Program-made: the position numbers and the translations under genes
Shown: positions 35,309 to 46,435 of the stretch, piece by piece
How positions within the stretch are numbered: position 1 is the stretch's first letter
How the letters are laid out: every line of letters begins with the position of its first letter
Assembly: GCA_022579005.1 (NCBI GenBank)
Contig: MU401477.1
Location: 186,802-250,801, forward strand
DNA from: Poronia punctata
Taxonomy: Eukaryota > Ascomycota > Sordariomycetes > Xylariales > Xylariaceae
DNA: 64,000 nucleotides
Direction: 5' to 3'
Notes under the pieces: generated by a model
Told to the model about the DNA's origin: nothing
Databases searched by the model: none
The model's input: the letters and a program-made list of their open reading frames with translations, nothing else

Positions 35309-36077
35309 TTAGAGAGCGAAAGCAACCAGGCCGACGAGACCAGCAAAGGCAGCGCCGGACATGGCAGCGACCTTGCCGGCAGCACCAGTGGGGATCGGGG
35401 TAGGAGAGCCGGTAGGGTAGCCACCAGTAGGGTAGCCGCCAGTTGGGGCAACCGGAGTGCTGGTCGGGTACACGGCAGTCGTGTTCGCGCTGGGATAAGC
35501 AGTCGGGTACACCGGGTAGTTGTTGGTAGGGTAGGCAGGGCTGCTGCTCGGGGCAGTGCTGTAGCTGCTGACGACGGGGTAGCTGCTGACAACGGGGGCG
35601 CTGCTGCTGGAGCTGGTGTGGAATAGTTAGAAAGACCCAAGATTTAATAGAGTAGGATACTATAACTTACCAAGTGGAGCAAGCCACGGACGAAGTGGTG
35701 TAAACGGGCACGCTGACAGTGTAAGGACCCTCGGTAAGAGTCAGAGTGGTGGCCTGATGAAAGCAAATTAGTCCATTTGTCTAAAAAGGTAATCTAGGTT
35801 GGCCGCAGTCAAGTCTGTCGATCCTCTGAGCGGTCCAAGTCTTCTGAGACAACAGATACCCGGGAAGATTCGACAGCACATAACCGTTACCGGATTTTCT
35901 CCATACCTCAGTGACAGTGTAAGTCTTGGTGCCATAGGCAATCTCGGTAGGGCCCTCGCAGACGGTCTCGTAAGAGTTGACAACCTGGGTGGTGTAGCTG
36001 GGGGCAGCCGAGTAAGCAACAGGCACGCCGGCAGAGACGCCAGCGGCGAGGGCAGCGATAGCAATGGTGAACTTCAT
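35309..36077 (-). CDS. GPI-anchored cell-wall protein, CCG-6-like
   Basis: Three exons on the minus strand: 35907-36077, 35671-35753 and 35309-35612. Introns are 153 and 58 bp, phases match, 185 residues. The signal peptide is MKFTIAIAALAAGVSA. A small domain with the words YTTQVV, KTYTVTEATTLTLTEGPYTV and PVYTTSSVACSTC follows, resembling Neurospora clock-controlled protein 6 and related wall proteins. Next comes a Ser/Thr/Pro/Tyr-rich stalk with GGYPTGGYPTG repeats and a C-terminal hydrophobic tail (GLVGLVAFAL) that fits GPI attachment. It is probably an abundant surface protein. In Neurospora, ccg-6 is under circadian control; whether this gene is, is not visible here. Confidence 0.88.
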
Positions 36078-36201
36078 ATTTGCTGATTTCGTCTAATTAT
36101 TTTCTAAACGTCGGGAAGATAATCGTTTCGTTGGTGGTGAAGACACTCGGGATATTAGCTATGTTTGTTGATAACGAATGAAATTGACTATAAAGTCAGG
36201 G

Positions 36202-36209
36202 TATTTATA
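36202..36209 (-). promoter_or_regulatory. TATA box of the CCG-6-like gene
   Basis: TATAAATA on the minus strand, 125 bp upstream of the ATG at 36077, an ordinary spacing for a strongly expressed fungal gene. Confidence 0.55.
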
Positions 36210-39200
36210 TGAATGAGTGTGGGTGGGTGAGAAAAGAAGAGAGGGAAAGGATGAACGAAGTTCGCAAGGCAATGGCCTTGGGTATATAAATGGAAAGGGC
36301 ACCTCGCTGGGGTAACATGCAAGAGAGAAGCCAGCGGTGGGCTAGCCTTGGTAATATTACTCGGACGGGGTTAGCATGGCGTGCGTAGTCTCTTTCAAGC
36401 TGCCGATGCGACCATGTGGACCTACTTTCTGATCCTGATGTGGGTGGACCGAGGAAACCACTCACCCCCTAAACAGGCCTACTTCAGTAAGCACTGCTCA
36501 TTGTGTACCCAACTACAAGTAGACTACTACCTGGCGTGCCTGGTTCCAACTTCCAAGCTTGTTCTCATCGCAGAAAACAAAGAATTACATGTCTACATAG
36601 ATAGGTACTACCTACATGTAGTTACTGCCTGCTGGTTTTGACGGACAATACTTCCATGCGCTTGTTGCTCCGGATCGGTGTTCTAGACCGCCCATACTCC
36701 TATTCAAGGACCTCCCGGCCCATGTAAACATGAATTCAAGTCATCTCCGCTAATCTATAATCTACCCGTTTTATGGCTTCGCACGTTATGTTTATTTGCG
36801 GGAGGGTTTATTGAACCCAAGGCAGCAAAGTGAAGAACTAGCAGCCAGAAAACTCCTTGTTGCTCATGTGCCGTTGCAAGTCTGGCATGGCTAAAGTGAC
36901 AACACAGACAGCCGTGACAGCTATGAGTTGGCGGAAACAACTTGTTTTTGTGTGCTGGAACAATCAAGGTAATCCAGATTGGGCACTCGACAGGGGTTTG
37001 GCTAGCATTATCACTATTTTTCGCGCCGCGCTTTCATGCAGGTACAACAAGATCTGACCAGGGGTCAGTCAGGCACGATCCAATAACAATTCTCGCTAGA
37101 TCGTTGACGGGAAATTAGCACGCCACATGTCCACTCCCCCCTTTGGCTAATAATAACAAGATTTCAAAAAGGGACACACTTTTGAGCTGGTCAAGGCTTT
37201 GGGAACTGCTGCCGAGTCAGCATTCTCATTGCGGTAACACCTGCTACTACCTACCCAGGTACCATCTGGTGGTGAGAAAGTCTGTTGATTGGATGGCTTT
37301 TGGAGAGCTGACCTTTCAGCCTTTGTTGTATCGCTTTGAGTACAGGCTGAAAGATGTCTTGATTTATTAAAGACCAAGGTTTTCCCTACACTCGTACCAG
37401 GACTGAGACACTCTTCAAGGACATGAACCTGATCAATCGTGGCATTTGGGCTGTGAGTGAGACAGTGCGCGTACGTAATAACCGACCCAAAGGTTTGAGG
37501 TGTTTAGTGAAATTCGCCCGTGATATTCAATATCTAGTAAACGGGGTTTCTTTTTTAATGTTGATCAACACAGTAATTGGTATAGTAAATACCTGAGGCA
37601 GCAACCATTTCCCACACTTTTACAAGGACTCACTTGACCTCCTACATCACAAACCATGATCCTCCAGACGGTTATCAACGAATACCTATACTCCAGCCTC
37701 TTGATACCAGGACTCAACCCAAGTCACCAAGATCAAGGGAGTGATAGCAAAGGACGTACTGTGTTTTGTCTACTGACCGTATGAATCTTTATACAGGGTA
37801 ATTTCGCTGTTTCCGTTCTATTAATGAGCACTTTCTCTGCCAGCAGACTTGCAACCCATGCAACTTATCGCTGTTTTGCAACGATAAAAGGGGTGGGAAA
37901 GGGTTGCTCCTGCTAGTAATTGCTGTGTTCATTGCATCAATTTCCATAGGAGGAAAGATATCTAGCTTATCACGATCTGTTGGCCAGGGTCCGTCAATAT
38001 TTAAAGATTTAATTCCCTATTTGTATGTACATATTACACATAATTGCCCATTTAGTTCTTTTTTGTTGTCAGTCAAGCATGATTATACAAGTCGTGTCAA
38101 TGCAAGTGCTTAATTAGCGTGTAGTTGTATTTCATTCATCATGATGTATCTGGGCTTCATTTGGTCTCCGCAGGTTGAATTATGTCAACAGTTTGTAGGT
38201 AGGTAGATGGGCCATGAATGGTCGTCCAAGTGCATGACTGGTGTTTTCGGTCAAACATTTGGGTTACAAATCGCAAACTCATATTACATATGCGACGATT
38301 TCGGGAGCCTTTGCATATTTTGGCTATATACAGACTGTGACACGGCTCAAGTTTCTCTACGAAATGACTTTTATGGTAACAGTGGTAGTTAACTACGGTC
38401 ATTTTTGATGGTGGCATTACTACTGCCTGTCGAGGCACACACTGGCCAAGTAAAAGGGTTCGGACTTTAGAGTACCGCAGTCTACGACTCTTGCTGTGTC
38501 AGTTCAGGTTGACATATCGCCTGTATCTAAGTGCAGATAAGATTGATCTTCCAGGCATCTTTCTACTCTGGACTCCACGCACATCCCACGCACTCTAATC
38601 TGCCTAGTCAATGCCGGTTGTAAGTCGGGATCCGATTGTTTGCATATCTTGACACCCCATATTATGGACGTTTGCTAGACAGGGCAGAGAGAAGGAAACG
38701 AACAGAAATGGAAAGAAACGAAGGAAGATAAAAAAACGCCCATCAGATTGCCTTGGCCCATCCAACCGTCCTTCAGTGGGCTTTCCCCCAGATGTCAGGG
38801 TTGCAGCGATGATGGACGTAGTGACTTGGGCTATTCGCAAAGAGGGGTCCAAGCCAATAGGAGAGCGTGTTTTTCTTCCCACTGTTGGTAGGACCAAGAG
38901 CAGAACTGCATGAGACACGGAAACGACGACGAATGCGCAGCTGCGCATACGAGCAACTGCGCCTTGGCGACCCTTTTCAGTTCTTCCCAGTCCAAACACA
39001 TCTACCTTATAAAGTAAGTAGGTAAGCCTGGTGCTCGGTGTTCTTTCTCTTTTACACATCATCAACCTTAGTAAACAATCGAATCGACTTGAGGTCATTT
39101 GACTTCGTACTTTCCTTAACTTCAACGCTCACGCAACATTGACTTGCCGCCTTACTCTGATATCTCGCATTCCGTCAAGTCCACCCCTCGATCTGAATTT

Positions 39201-39268
39201 TTCAATCGTCCCAATGGTGCCTTACAAGTTCGATCGCCGAATGCGTATTCAACTCTCGTGCCTTCATC
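36210..39268. other. 3.1-kb gene-poor region
   Basis: The longest stretch without a supported gene. Short frames only, including a minus-strand frame at 38604-39125 without motifs. It may hold regulatory DNA for the divergent genes on either side or an unannotated non-coding RNA; nothing specific is visible. Confidence 0.4.
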
Positions 39269-39961
39269 ATGAGCTCAGAAGGAATGGATGCTCCTCCTGC
39301 ATCTGTCCTGCTAGCCATGTACTTTGGTAGCGAACGTGTCTGGTCATGTTGTCGTCTCGGAGTTTTAGGAATGCGAGGGACAATGTCCCTGCCCACTGAT
39401 TTTTGCACATTTCTTCGCCATGCAGGCTCACAGGTCATAAATGAGGAAGTGGATGCTCGTTCGGCTGGTCCCCGGGGCCCGGAGAGTACGCACCTCGTCA
39501 TTTACAAACACCCGACTATTGAAACCGTTGGCTTTTTCAATCCTGTCGCTCCTTACTTTGCTTTCTCTCGTTTTACTTCGCGTTCTTGTCTTCGGCTCGA
39601 CCATCCCCCGCCTTCCGTTCAGTCCTCTCAACCTACTTCCCCCTTCTCTGCCTCGGATGGATTATCCGACTGCTTTGTGAATCTGTGCTTTGCCCCTTTC
39701 CCGCAACCACCGCTTGAAGAAAAAGCTCCTACCGGGTCTATTATCGAGGACCCCTCTAGAGTAATTTTGTTATACGGATCACCAATCCGATCAGAATTTT
39801 TGGAGGGATGTTTTCTCTTTGACTCAGAAGGGAGCACGGTGCAAGCCGACGACGCGGCGCGGGAACTGTCGGCTTCCAATGCAAGATTCGAACGAGTGAT
39901 GCGGCTTATAATTCAATTCATACCCGGCCTCAATACCAAGGGCAAGCGACATGACACTAAG
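39269..39961 (+). other. Possible upstream coding exon of the C2H2-type gene
   Basis: An open frame runs from ATG 39269 to 40078. A good donor (AAG|GTAAGG at 39962) and acceptor (CTGAC...GTGTAG ending 40078) would remove 117 bp. They would join residue 231 in frame to the frame that continues through 40418 into the downstream C2H2-type gene, giving a total of about 696 residues. Against it, the 39540-39720 part is CT-rich like a promoter or leader, no domain is recognisable, and the ATG at 40418 has an excellent context. The intron may instead lie in the 5' leader. Confidence 0.3.
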
Positions 39962-40417
39962 GTAAGGCGAGCATCCCGTACTGCAAAGCTAGCACAAGCG
40001 CTACTTATAGCATTCGCACTCTATGCGGCCCTTCTCATCCTTTTTAACCATATGGCAAACTTACTGACGTCCGTGTAGAGGGGTTTGCTGTCTATGCCAG
40101 GGGCACATGGCATGGAAGGTACAGAAGACTGTGCATTTGTGGATATGGGGGCGTTTCCGGGGGTTTCACCAAAGCTTGGGGCCGTGGGGCGTAGCTGGCT
40201 CTCCTGTGAGTTGCCACCGACGATTATCTGGCGACAGGGACATTGGGGTGTCGAGATTCCAGCCTATACTGTCGCCCTCCCTCGGCCCCCTAAGCCACCA
40301 TTATCATCAGAAACCCTCGAACGCAACCGACGAATTAAAACCCCTAGGGGCCGTGTGCATTTATTGACACGAAAAATTTACTACCGCGGCAATCGATTTA
40401 CGCAATCGGCTGCCGCC

Positions 40418-41637
40418 ATGACTGAAATACAATCTACCATCCCGGAGTGGTTGGATTCTCAAGCGTTCCTACCCAACGACTTTTTCGCCGATCACGAGAA
40501 TGTTCATCTAACCCCATCACCGTTAAGTAACGATGGGTCTAGGCCAAGCGTGTCCACAAGCCCAATCCCTGCCAAAAGGCGTCTTAGCAGTACTCTCGAC
40601 TCGGGTGAGAAAGCGGTTAGTAGAAAGAGCAAGATACAGAAAGTACGACAACCAAAGGGGCGCCCACGGACAAGCTCAAATCCTTCTTCACCTTCCTCAA
40701 CATCTACTGAGACCGACCGCTTCGCATGCCCGTTCTACAAGAGGTACGGGAGGAAAATGTGTCAGGAGACACCACAAAACTGGCACAAAAACTGCATCGT
40801 GGGCCGCGAGATCTCGCGGATAAAGTATGTCCTCCCTTACAGAGCCTCGTTGCAGGAGTAGGGAGACCATGTGTCGAAATAGCTGCTTACCAGGCCTATC
40901 TAGGGAGCATGTTCTAAGAAATCACTTGAGGAAGGATTACGAGTGCAACCGTTGCTTCGATACGTTCAAGACGCGGGAGCAACTCACTTCCCATCAGCGG
41001 TCTCCAGGATGTCGACTTAAGCCTAAAGACGATAAAGCACTCATATTGAAGATCGACCGAGCCCGGTTTGAACAGCTGAGGAAGAAGCCGCCTGGCGAAT
41101 CTCCAGAAGATTACTGGAGAGAAGTGTACCGAATCATATTCGAACTGGATCGAACGGCAGATGTTCCTTCTCCATGTGAGTGTTTTCCTTTCTAAATTGT
41201 CTTTTTCCGATCTATGGCATGAAAGGTCGGGCCGGTTCTAACGTGATTATCCGAAAGATAATGAAGACGACTTCCGGCGATTGGGTCGCGAGGTGGCCAA
41301 GTTGGAGTGTGACCTCCCGGACGGTAACGGCAAGGGTGTCTTGCGCATGTTACTCGAGTTAATGGACAAATTCGGAGAACAGAACAAGCTATCACAAGAA
41401 GATGTCAAAGCAGCAATGACCCAACATTTGCAATCGCCGATTCTAAGTAGCGAAAACATGACGTCCACTCAAGTGTATTTGAAGCCGCATCCCGACGTGC
41501 AGGTACCGGACCGGTTCAGCGAGTGCGTTATCAGCCCGCCGGGAGGCCCCTCGATCTCCGCACCCGACATAGAGGGGTCATCTGCAGCCCCGTGGGGCCC
41601 TATGGGCTTGGATTTTTCATCCGGCAACTCACTGTAG
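40418..41637 (+). CDS. C2H2-type zinc-finger-like protein
   Basis: Three exons, 40418-40824, 40904-41175 and 41258-41637; phases match; about 352 residues. The start context is GCCGCCATGA. The N-terminal 95 residues are Ser/Pro-rich with a basic patch (RKSKIQKVRQPKGRPR, AT-hook-like). Then comes the block FACPFYKRYGRKMC with a His and Cys following, and after splicing IKEHVLRNHLRKDYECNRCFD plus FKTREQLTSHQ. This is the pattern of a common fungal protein type with divergent Cys/His fingers (C-P-F-Y-K-R-Y, HLxxxH, CxRC). The C-terminus is Pro-rich. It may be a nuclear regulator, but this is inferred. The frame extends upstream of the chosen start (see the possible exon at 39269). Confidence 0.8.
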
Positions 41638-42924
41638 AGTTGCGATGGATCCTTTCCCGGCTCCGATGTACCACCCATCGACACTCGGCCACGTGTCCCA
41701 CCGGGGTGGTGCCCTTCCCTTCGCACACCCTGTGACCCTGAGATCATGTCAGAGTGACAGGATGTGCGGGGGCCTGTCGGCATCCTAAAGATGAATTTAT
41801 TGGTTCGAACGGCAGTGAACAGTTAAGATCTTTTCCAGTTACGAGAACGTCTATGAGTTATGATTACGGATTGATTTAGTTTTGTTTTGGATTTCATTAT
41901 CAGGTCATTATATTAGGAAGAAAGCTAGCGACATTTACGATAGTTGGGGCGTTATTAATGGTAGTGAGGTGCAGTTTCCCAAAATACCTTTGGGTAATCG
42001 CCTCTCTACCTTTGGTTGAAGCGGCATGTATATGTCTGACTGGCGAAAATGAATAAGAGAAAACACTTGAAAACATGCCGTGTCCCCATTTTCCCCGAAT
42101 GAACTATCGCCCTCTTTCCCGCGTTTATATCATTCCTGTCGGTCGTGGTCCACACCGTATAACGACCGGGAAGATCTCCGAAAACGACCCCGCTTCTTTT
42201 CCGGACTTTCTTGGTACTGTAAGTGTTAGGAAAGGAGGAATATTCCACCCCTCGCGACGTGTTCGATAAGATTTTCACCCTTATGCCTTGTTGCTATAAG
42301 TTACTGTCCTGTCACTTTTCCATTCGAATACTTTAACCCATGTAAAATGGCCTTGTAGATAATCCTGGTTCCGGCTTTTGTCCATGTAAATCCCGCCCCG
42401 CGCCGGCTAGGAAGCGCTAGGGCAAGCACAATACCTCCCTAAAAGATGTCAGTTGTACTCGTAAGGTTCCCGGATGAATATAGCCCATGTAATAAGTAAG
42501 ACGCGCTGGGCTGGGCCGGACTAGGTAGCTACATGTTCAAGGTAATGGGGGGGGGGGGGGGGTGGTTTACTAAAGAACCCGCGACGGATTACAAATCACA
42601 AAAGGAGATCACTATACAACCCCCAACATATATAAAATACCTACCTACCTACATAAGGGCGGTGGAACCTGAAAAGATAGTTTACTTTGGCATGTCTTCT
42701 TTTGAAGTTGTTGTGATAATTGACTTTACACGCGATAGACGTTTCATATTCAAGTGATGTCATTATTGATTCAACCCACTTAAGTAAACATTGATGATCC
42801 GCAACACCTCTTTTTATCAAGAATATTCAAGAGAGGAGTTCTTGTACAAGCTTTTATACGAGTAAACAAACACTCAATTGATTGAATTCGTCCAACTCAA
42901 CTTGAAGATAATTAAAGAGCCAAG
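41638..42924. other. 1.3-kb intergenic region
   Basis: No gene seen. It contains a 16-base G run (42547-42562) and a TACCTACCTACCTACAT cluster at about 42638-42653. Confidence 0.5.
42547..42562. repeat. Poly-G tract
   Basis: Sixteen consecutive G on the plus strand, about 360 bp upstream of the quinone oxidoreductase ATG. Such runs are error-prone in sequencing and may form G-quadruplex-like structure. Confidence 0.85.
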
Positions 42925-44153
42925 ATGGCGAATACTATGAAAGCAGTCGGTATGTGTAACCCCGCTCTTGATCGTTCTGCCTTCTCCCCTCCTCCCTCTA
43001 TCTAGCTAGGTATACAATCTAGCTAGGTATACAGCTTCCTTGATGTATAGAAAAACGACGAACAATTTCGAGGCAAATATACAATAAAATACCTTCCTTA
43101 AACTGATATTCCTTCCTGTTTCCAAAAAGAGTGACTAACAGAAATAAAACATAAAACACAGACATAAAATCCGGCAAAGGCCCCTCAACATCCCTCTTCA
43201 TAAACCCCAACACCCCCATCCCAATCCCGGGCCCATCACAGGTCCTAATCCGCGTAAAAGCTTTCGGGCTAAACCGCATGGACCTCCTCCAACGCGAAGG
43301 TCTATACCCCCTCCCCCCACAAGCACCCAAGACTCTCGGTGTAGAATTCAGCGGCGTAATCGTCTCCCAACCATCCTCTTCTTCCCAATCTTCTTCGTTC
43401 ATCGTCGGAGACAAAGTCTTCGGTCTAGCCTACGGAGGCGCATACGCCGAATACATGGCAGTGGACACGCGCATGCTATTACATAAACCGGATTTCCTGT
43501 CCTGGGAACAGGCTGCCGGGATCCCGGAAACTTTCATGACGGCCACGCAAGCGCTCCATCTCGTCGGGGATTTCGCCGCGGGGAAATCCGTCCTCTGGCA
43601 TGCTGGTGCTAGCGGGGTGAGTATTGCGGGTATACAATTGAGTAGGGATGCGGGCGCGGGCGCTGTATACGCTACCGCGGGGACGGATGAGAAGTGTCGG
43701 TTTGTGGAGGGGGAGATTGGGGCGGATAAGGCGTTTAATTACAAGACGGAAGACTGGGTCAAGGGGATAATGGATGCTACGGGGGGAAAGGGCGTTGATC
43801 TGATTGTGGATTTTGTTGGGGCTAGTTATTTCGAAAAGAATATCGCTGTGGCGGCGAGGGATGCGAGGTGGGTTATGTTGGGGCTTATGGGCGGGAGTAA
43901 GCTTGGGGAGGGGGTGGATGTTGGCGCGATACTGTTCAAGAGGTTGCGGATTGAGGGGAGTACGTTGCGGAGCAGGGATGTGGAATATCAGGGGAAATTG
44001 AGGGATAGGCTTGCCGAGTACATCCCTCATTTTGAGAGTGGGAGGTTGAAGGTGAGGATTGATTCGGTGTTTCCGATGGAGGATATTGTCGAGGCGCACG
44101 ATTTGATGGCCAAAAATGTGACGACAGGTAAGATCATCTGTACCGTTCCATAG
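42925..44153 (+). CDS. Quinone oxidoreductase-like protein (PIG3/TP53I3 type)
   Basis: Two exons, 42925-42949 (25 nt) and 43162-44153, separated by a 212-bp intron (GTATGT donor, CACAG acceptor). The product has about 338 residues. The spliced start MANTMKAVDIKSGKG is typical. Next come VLIRVKAFGLNRMDLLQREGLYPLPPQAP and LGVEFSGVI, the catalytic-fold signature of the PIG3 branch of zinc-independent medium-chain reductases, and a nucleotide-binding region (VLWHAGASGVSIAGIQL). The family reduces quinones or enones with NADPH. No Zn ligands are seen. The gene shows the strongest C-to-G compositional switch in the window. Confidence 0.92.
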
Positions 44154-44353
44154 GATCACATTGTAAAGATTTATATATCGAGCGAAACATGGAGTTTGTA
44201 TCATGAAGCGTGTATAAAAGTTTGCAATTCTCTAGGCAACCTGGCTCGCGGAGCTAATGTTTGATCCCGATGTCCACAAGACATAACGCACAACGCCTAA
44301 TACCTAATACCACCGTGAACGCCAAACTTCCCTACACCCCCGACACTGGCCGC

Positions 44354-45533
44354 TTAGTGCTCATTCAACCATTTAAGCATCTGTTCGTACGCCGTTGACT
44401 GCGCCTGCTTAATATTAGGGTCATCGTAGTCGCCAACAACGGCGAAACCTGAAAGGCTTTAGTACTGCTACACGTAATTTCCCGATCGACCAAAAAGGGG
44501 GTCAGGACTTACCATGTGGCACCCCGGGATATACTTGAACTTCATGTTCTAACTGGAGTCCTGACATAGTATCTTCACCAGCTATGCGGATCTCGTCTGG
44601 GAACATGGGATCATTTTCGACACAAACCAGGCTGACGGGTGCCTTGAGGGACTGGAAATCTTCTGGAGACACGAGAGTAGCGTGCGCTAGAGCACCGGCC
44701 TTGATCAAGGGGCCCTTCTTCGCAGCACCTTGGGCCTCACCCGCCTCCTCATCTGGTTGTTTTTGCGTCCGTGTCCAGCCTGACTGGTCGGGTACATCCT
44801 CACTAGCTAATAGCAGGACATATCGACCACCGATGCAATATCCGACAGCGTAAATACCACCACCGTTCCCTACAGCGTCGGCAAACTCCCCTTCGCATGC
44901 GTGGACCACCTTCTCCAGTATAGGCATCACTTTCTCCTGCGTGTGTCGAGCGAGCCACATGTCGATAAGGAAGGACTTGGCCGTTTCCGCAGCTTTGAGC
45001 TTGAAGATGTCTAGGATTGAAGATGTTTGGGCTTCGGCTTCGGAGATGGCCGACGAATTCGGTGCAGGGTCGCCCTCGAAGAGATCTGGCATAACCACTA
45101 CATAGCCCTCCTTTGCGAATCTGTCGGCCTGGATCTGATTATTTGCGGATTTGAAACCAGCGCCATTGGTCAATAAGAGCAATAGCTTCGACGGGTTCGA
45201 AGGGTATGAGTTTGGTTTTGATAGATAAACCTGGATTCAGATCAGCAAATGTCACCACCGGCTTTTGGCGTAGTATACAACGCATTCTGCTGTTGCCAAC
45301 ATACATTGATCCCACCGAGCTTCCTAGTTTCTCCTGTGGGGGCTTCACCGGCAGCTACGGCTAGGGTTAACATCTGAACATTGGGTGATCCTGAAGCCAA
45401 ACGTACGTGTAGGTCTGTCGGTCGTGCAATGTTCACTGATTGCAGGCCCAGTATCTTCTGAAGCTCTGCTTGGGCTAGTATCTTCGTGCGAATCGCTCTC
45501 GGGGGCCCTCGATGCCAGGTCTTGGTCCGTCAT
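44354..45533 (-). CDS. Dienelactone hydrolase family protein
   Basis: Four exons on the minus strand: 45407-45533, 45305-45360, 44513-45230 and 44354-44448. Introns are 46, 74 and 64 bp; phases match; about 331 residues. The spliced sequence reads HCTTDRPTPVAAG then GETRKLGGINVYLSKPN, the usual start of the fungal family. The Cys-Asp-His triad is C193 (GYCIGG), D268 (ENDPMFP) and H300 (VPHGFAVVGD). Dienelactone hydrolases open cyclic lactones in aromatic degradation, but many fungal members are alpha/beta hydrolases of unknown substrate. A Pro/Glu/Lys-rich insert follows residue 200. Probably cytosolic. Confidence 0.93.
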
Positions 45534-46435
45534 GTTGATTTACAGGAGTATCCCGGTGTTAGGAAGGTATAGCTTGGTGATAATTGGACAAGAAGTTGTA
45601 GTTTGACAAGAGCTTGTTATGATGCCACCAACGAATATGCTAATGCTAGGTTAACTTAGTACAAAGCTGCAACTAGGGGTCCAGAGAGGCGCAAAACAGA
45701 CAAGTATGTACCTATGTATGTACTTGTAAGTACACGGGTCTTAATTAGGAGATTATTAATAGATGGGACTGGTCTGTCATAGGTGATACAAGGGACAATT
45801 ATATGGTTGCCTGGCCTGTACTAAATCAACCAAAGGTTGGAACTGTTACTGCGGGGTGATTGTTTACTGTAATCTGTGGATGGCGGGGGTTTGGCAGCAA
45901 CCTCTGTACTTTGAGATCTTCAGATACTGTACCTATGTAACTCCCTTCTCTACCACGGCCGAACTCATGGAGAGATAAAGGCAAAGGTATTATAGCAACG
46001 GAATTTCAAATATCCCCAAGCGTATATGCACATACAAATAACTGTAGAATACAAACATAAGTCTATCTACAGTACTCATATTTGTACGAGTATGGCAGGT
46101 ACCTGTAGACTGTAGTTGCTGATGCCTGAGATGTCAGAGTACTTGTAATAACCCCACGTCACCCTGCACATCATCTGTGCTCTCCACAGTTTGCGGGTCT
46201 CCATAATTTTGCCCGAAATGGAGACTTTAATGACCAACAACCTGAGACGCGACTTTCATAGTTTGACGCGTTTCCTACTAGAACTACTACCCAACCAACT
46301 TCCTGCTTCTTCAACGCCAATACCTCTTGTGGCGCATCTACACTGTCAAATACGTTCAAATATTTCCACCTGCCAGCTCAACTTGTGTTCCTACGAACCA
46401 AAAAGATACATAGACCGGGTAGGAGAAAAATCGAG
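45534..46435. other. Divergent promoter region DLH / RFA1
   Basis: About 0.9 kb between two divergent genes. It holds the MluI box for RFA1 and several TACCTATGTA words. No gene seen. Confidence 0.55.
46266..46271 (+). promoter_or_regulatory. MluI cell-cycle box (MCB) upstream of RFA1
   Basis: ACGCGT 170 bp upstream of the RFA1 start, with a near-copy ACGCGA about 30 bp further upstream. In fungi this element binds MBF and drives G1/S expression of DNA replication genes, including RPA subunits. The site is seen; the binding is inferred. Confidence 0.55.

Noticed and set aside
38604..39125. A 173-codon open frame on the minus strand
   Set aside because: No motif, odd composition with poly-Phe stretch from T-rich DNA, and no splice-linked partners; likely chance.
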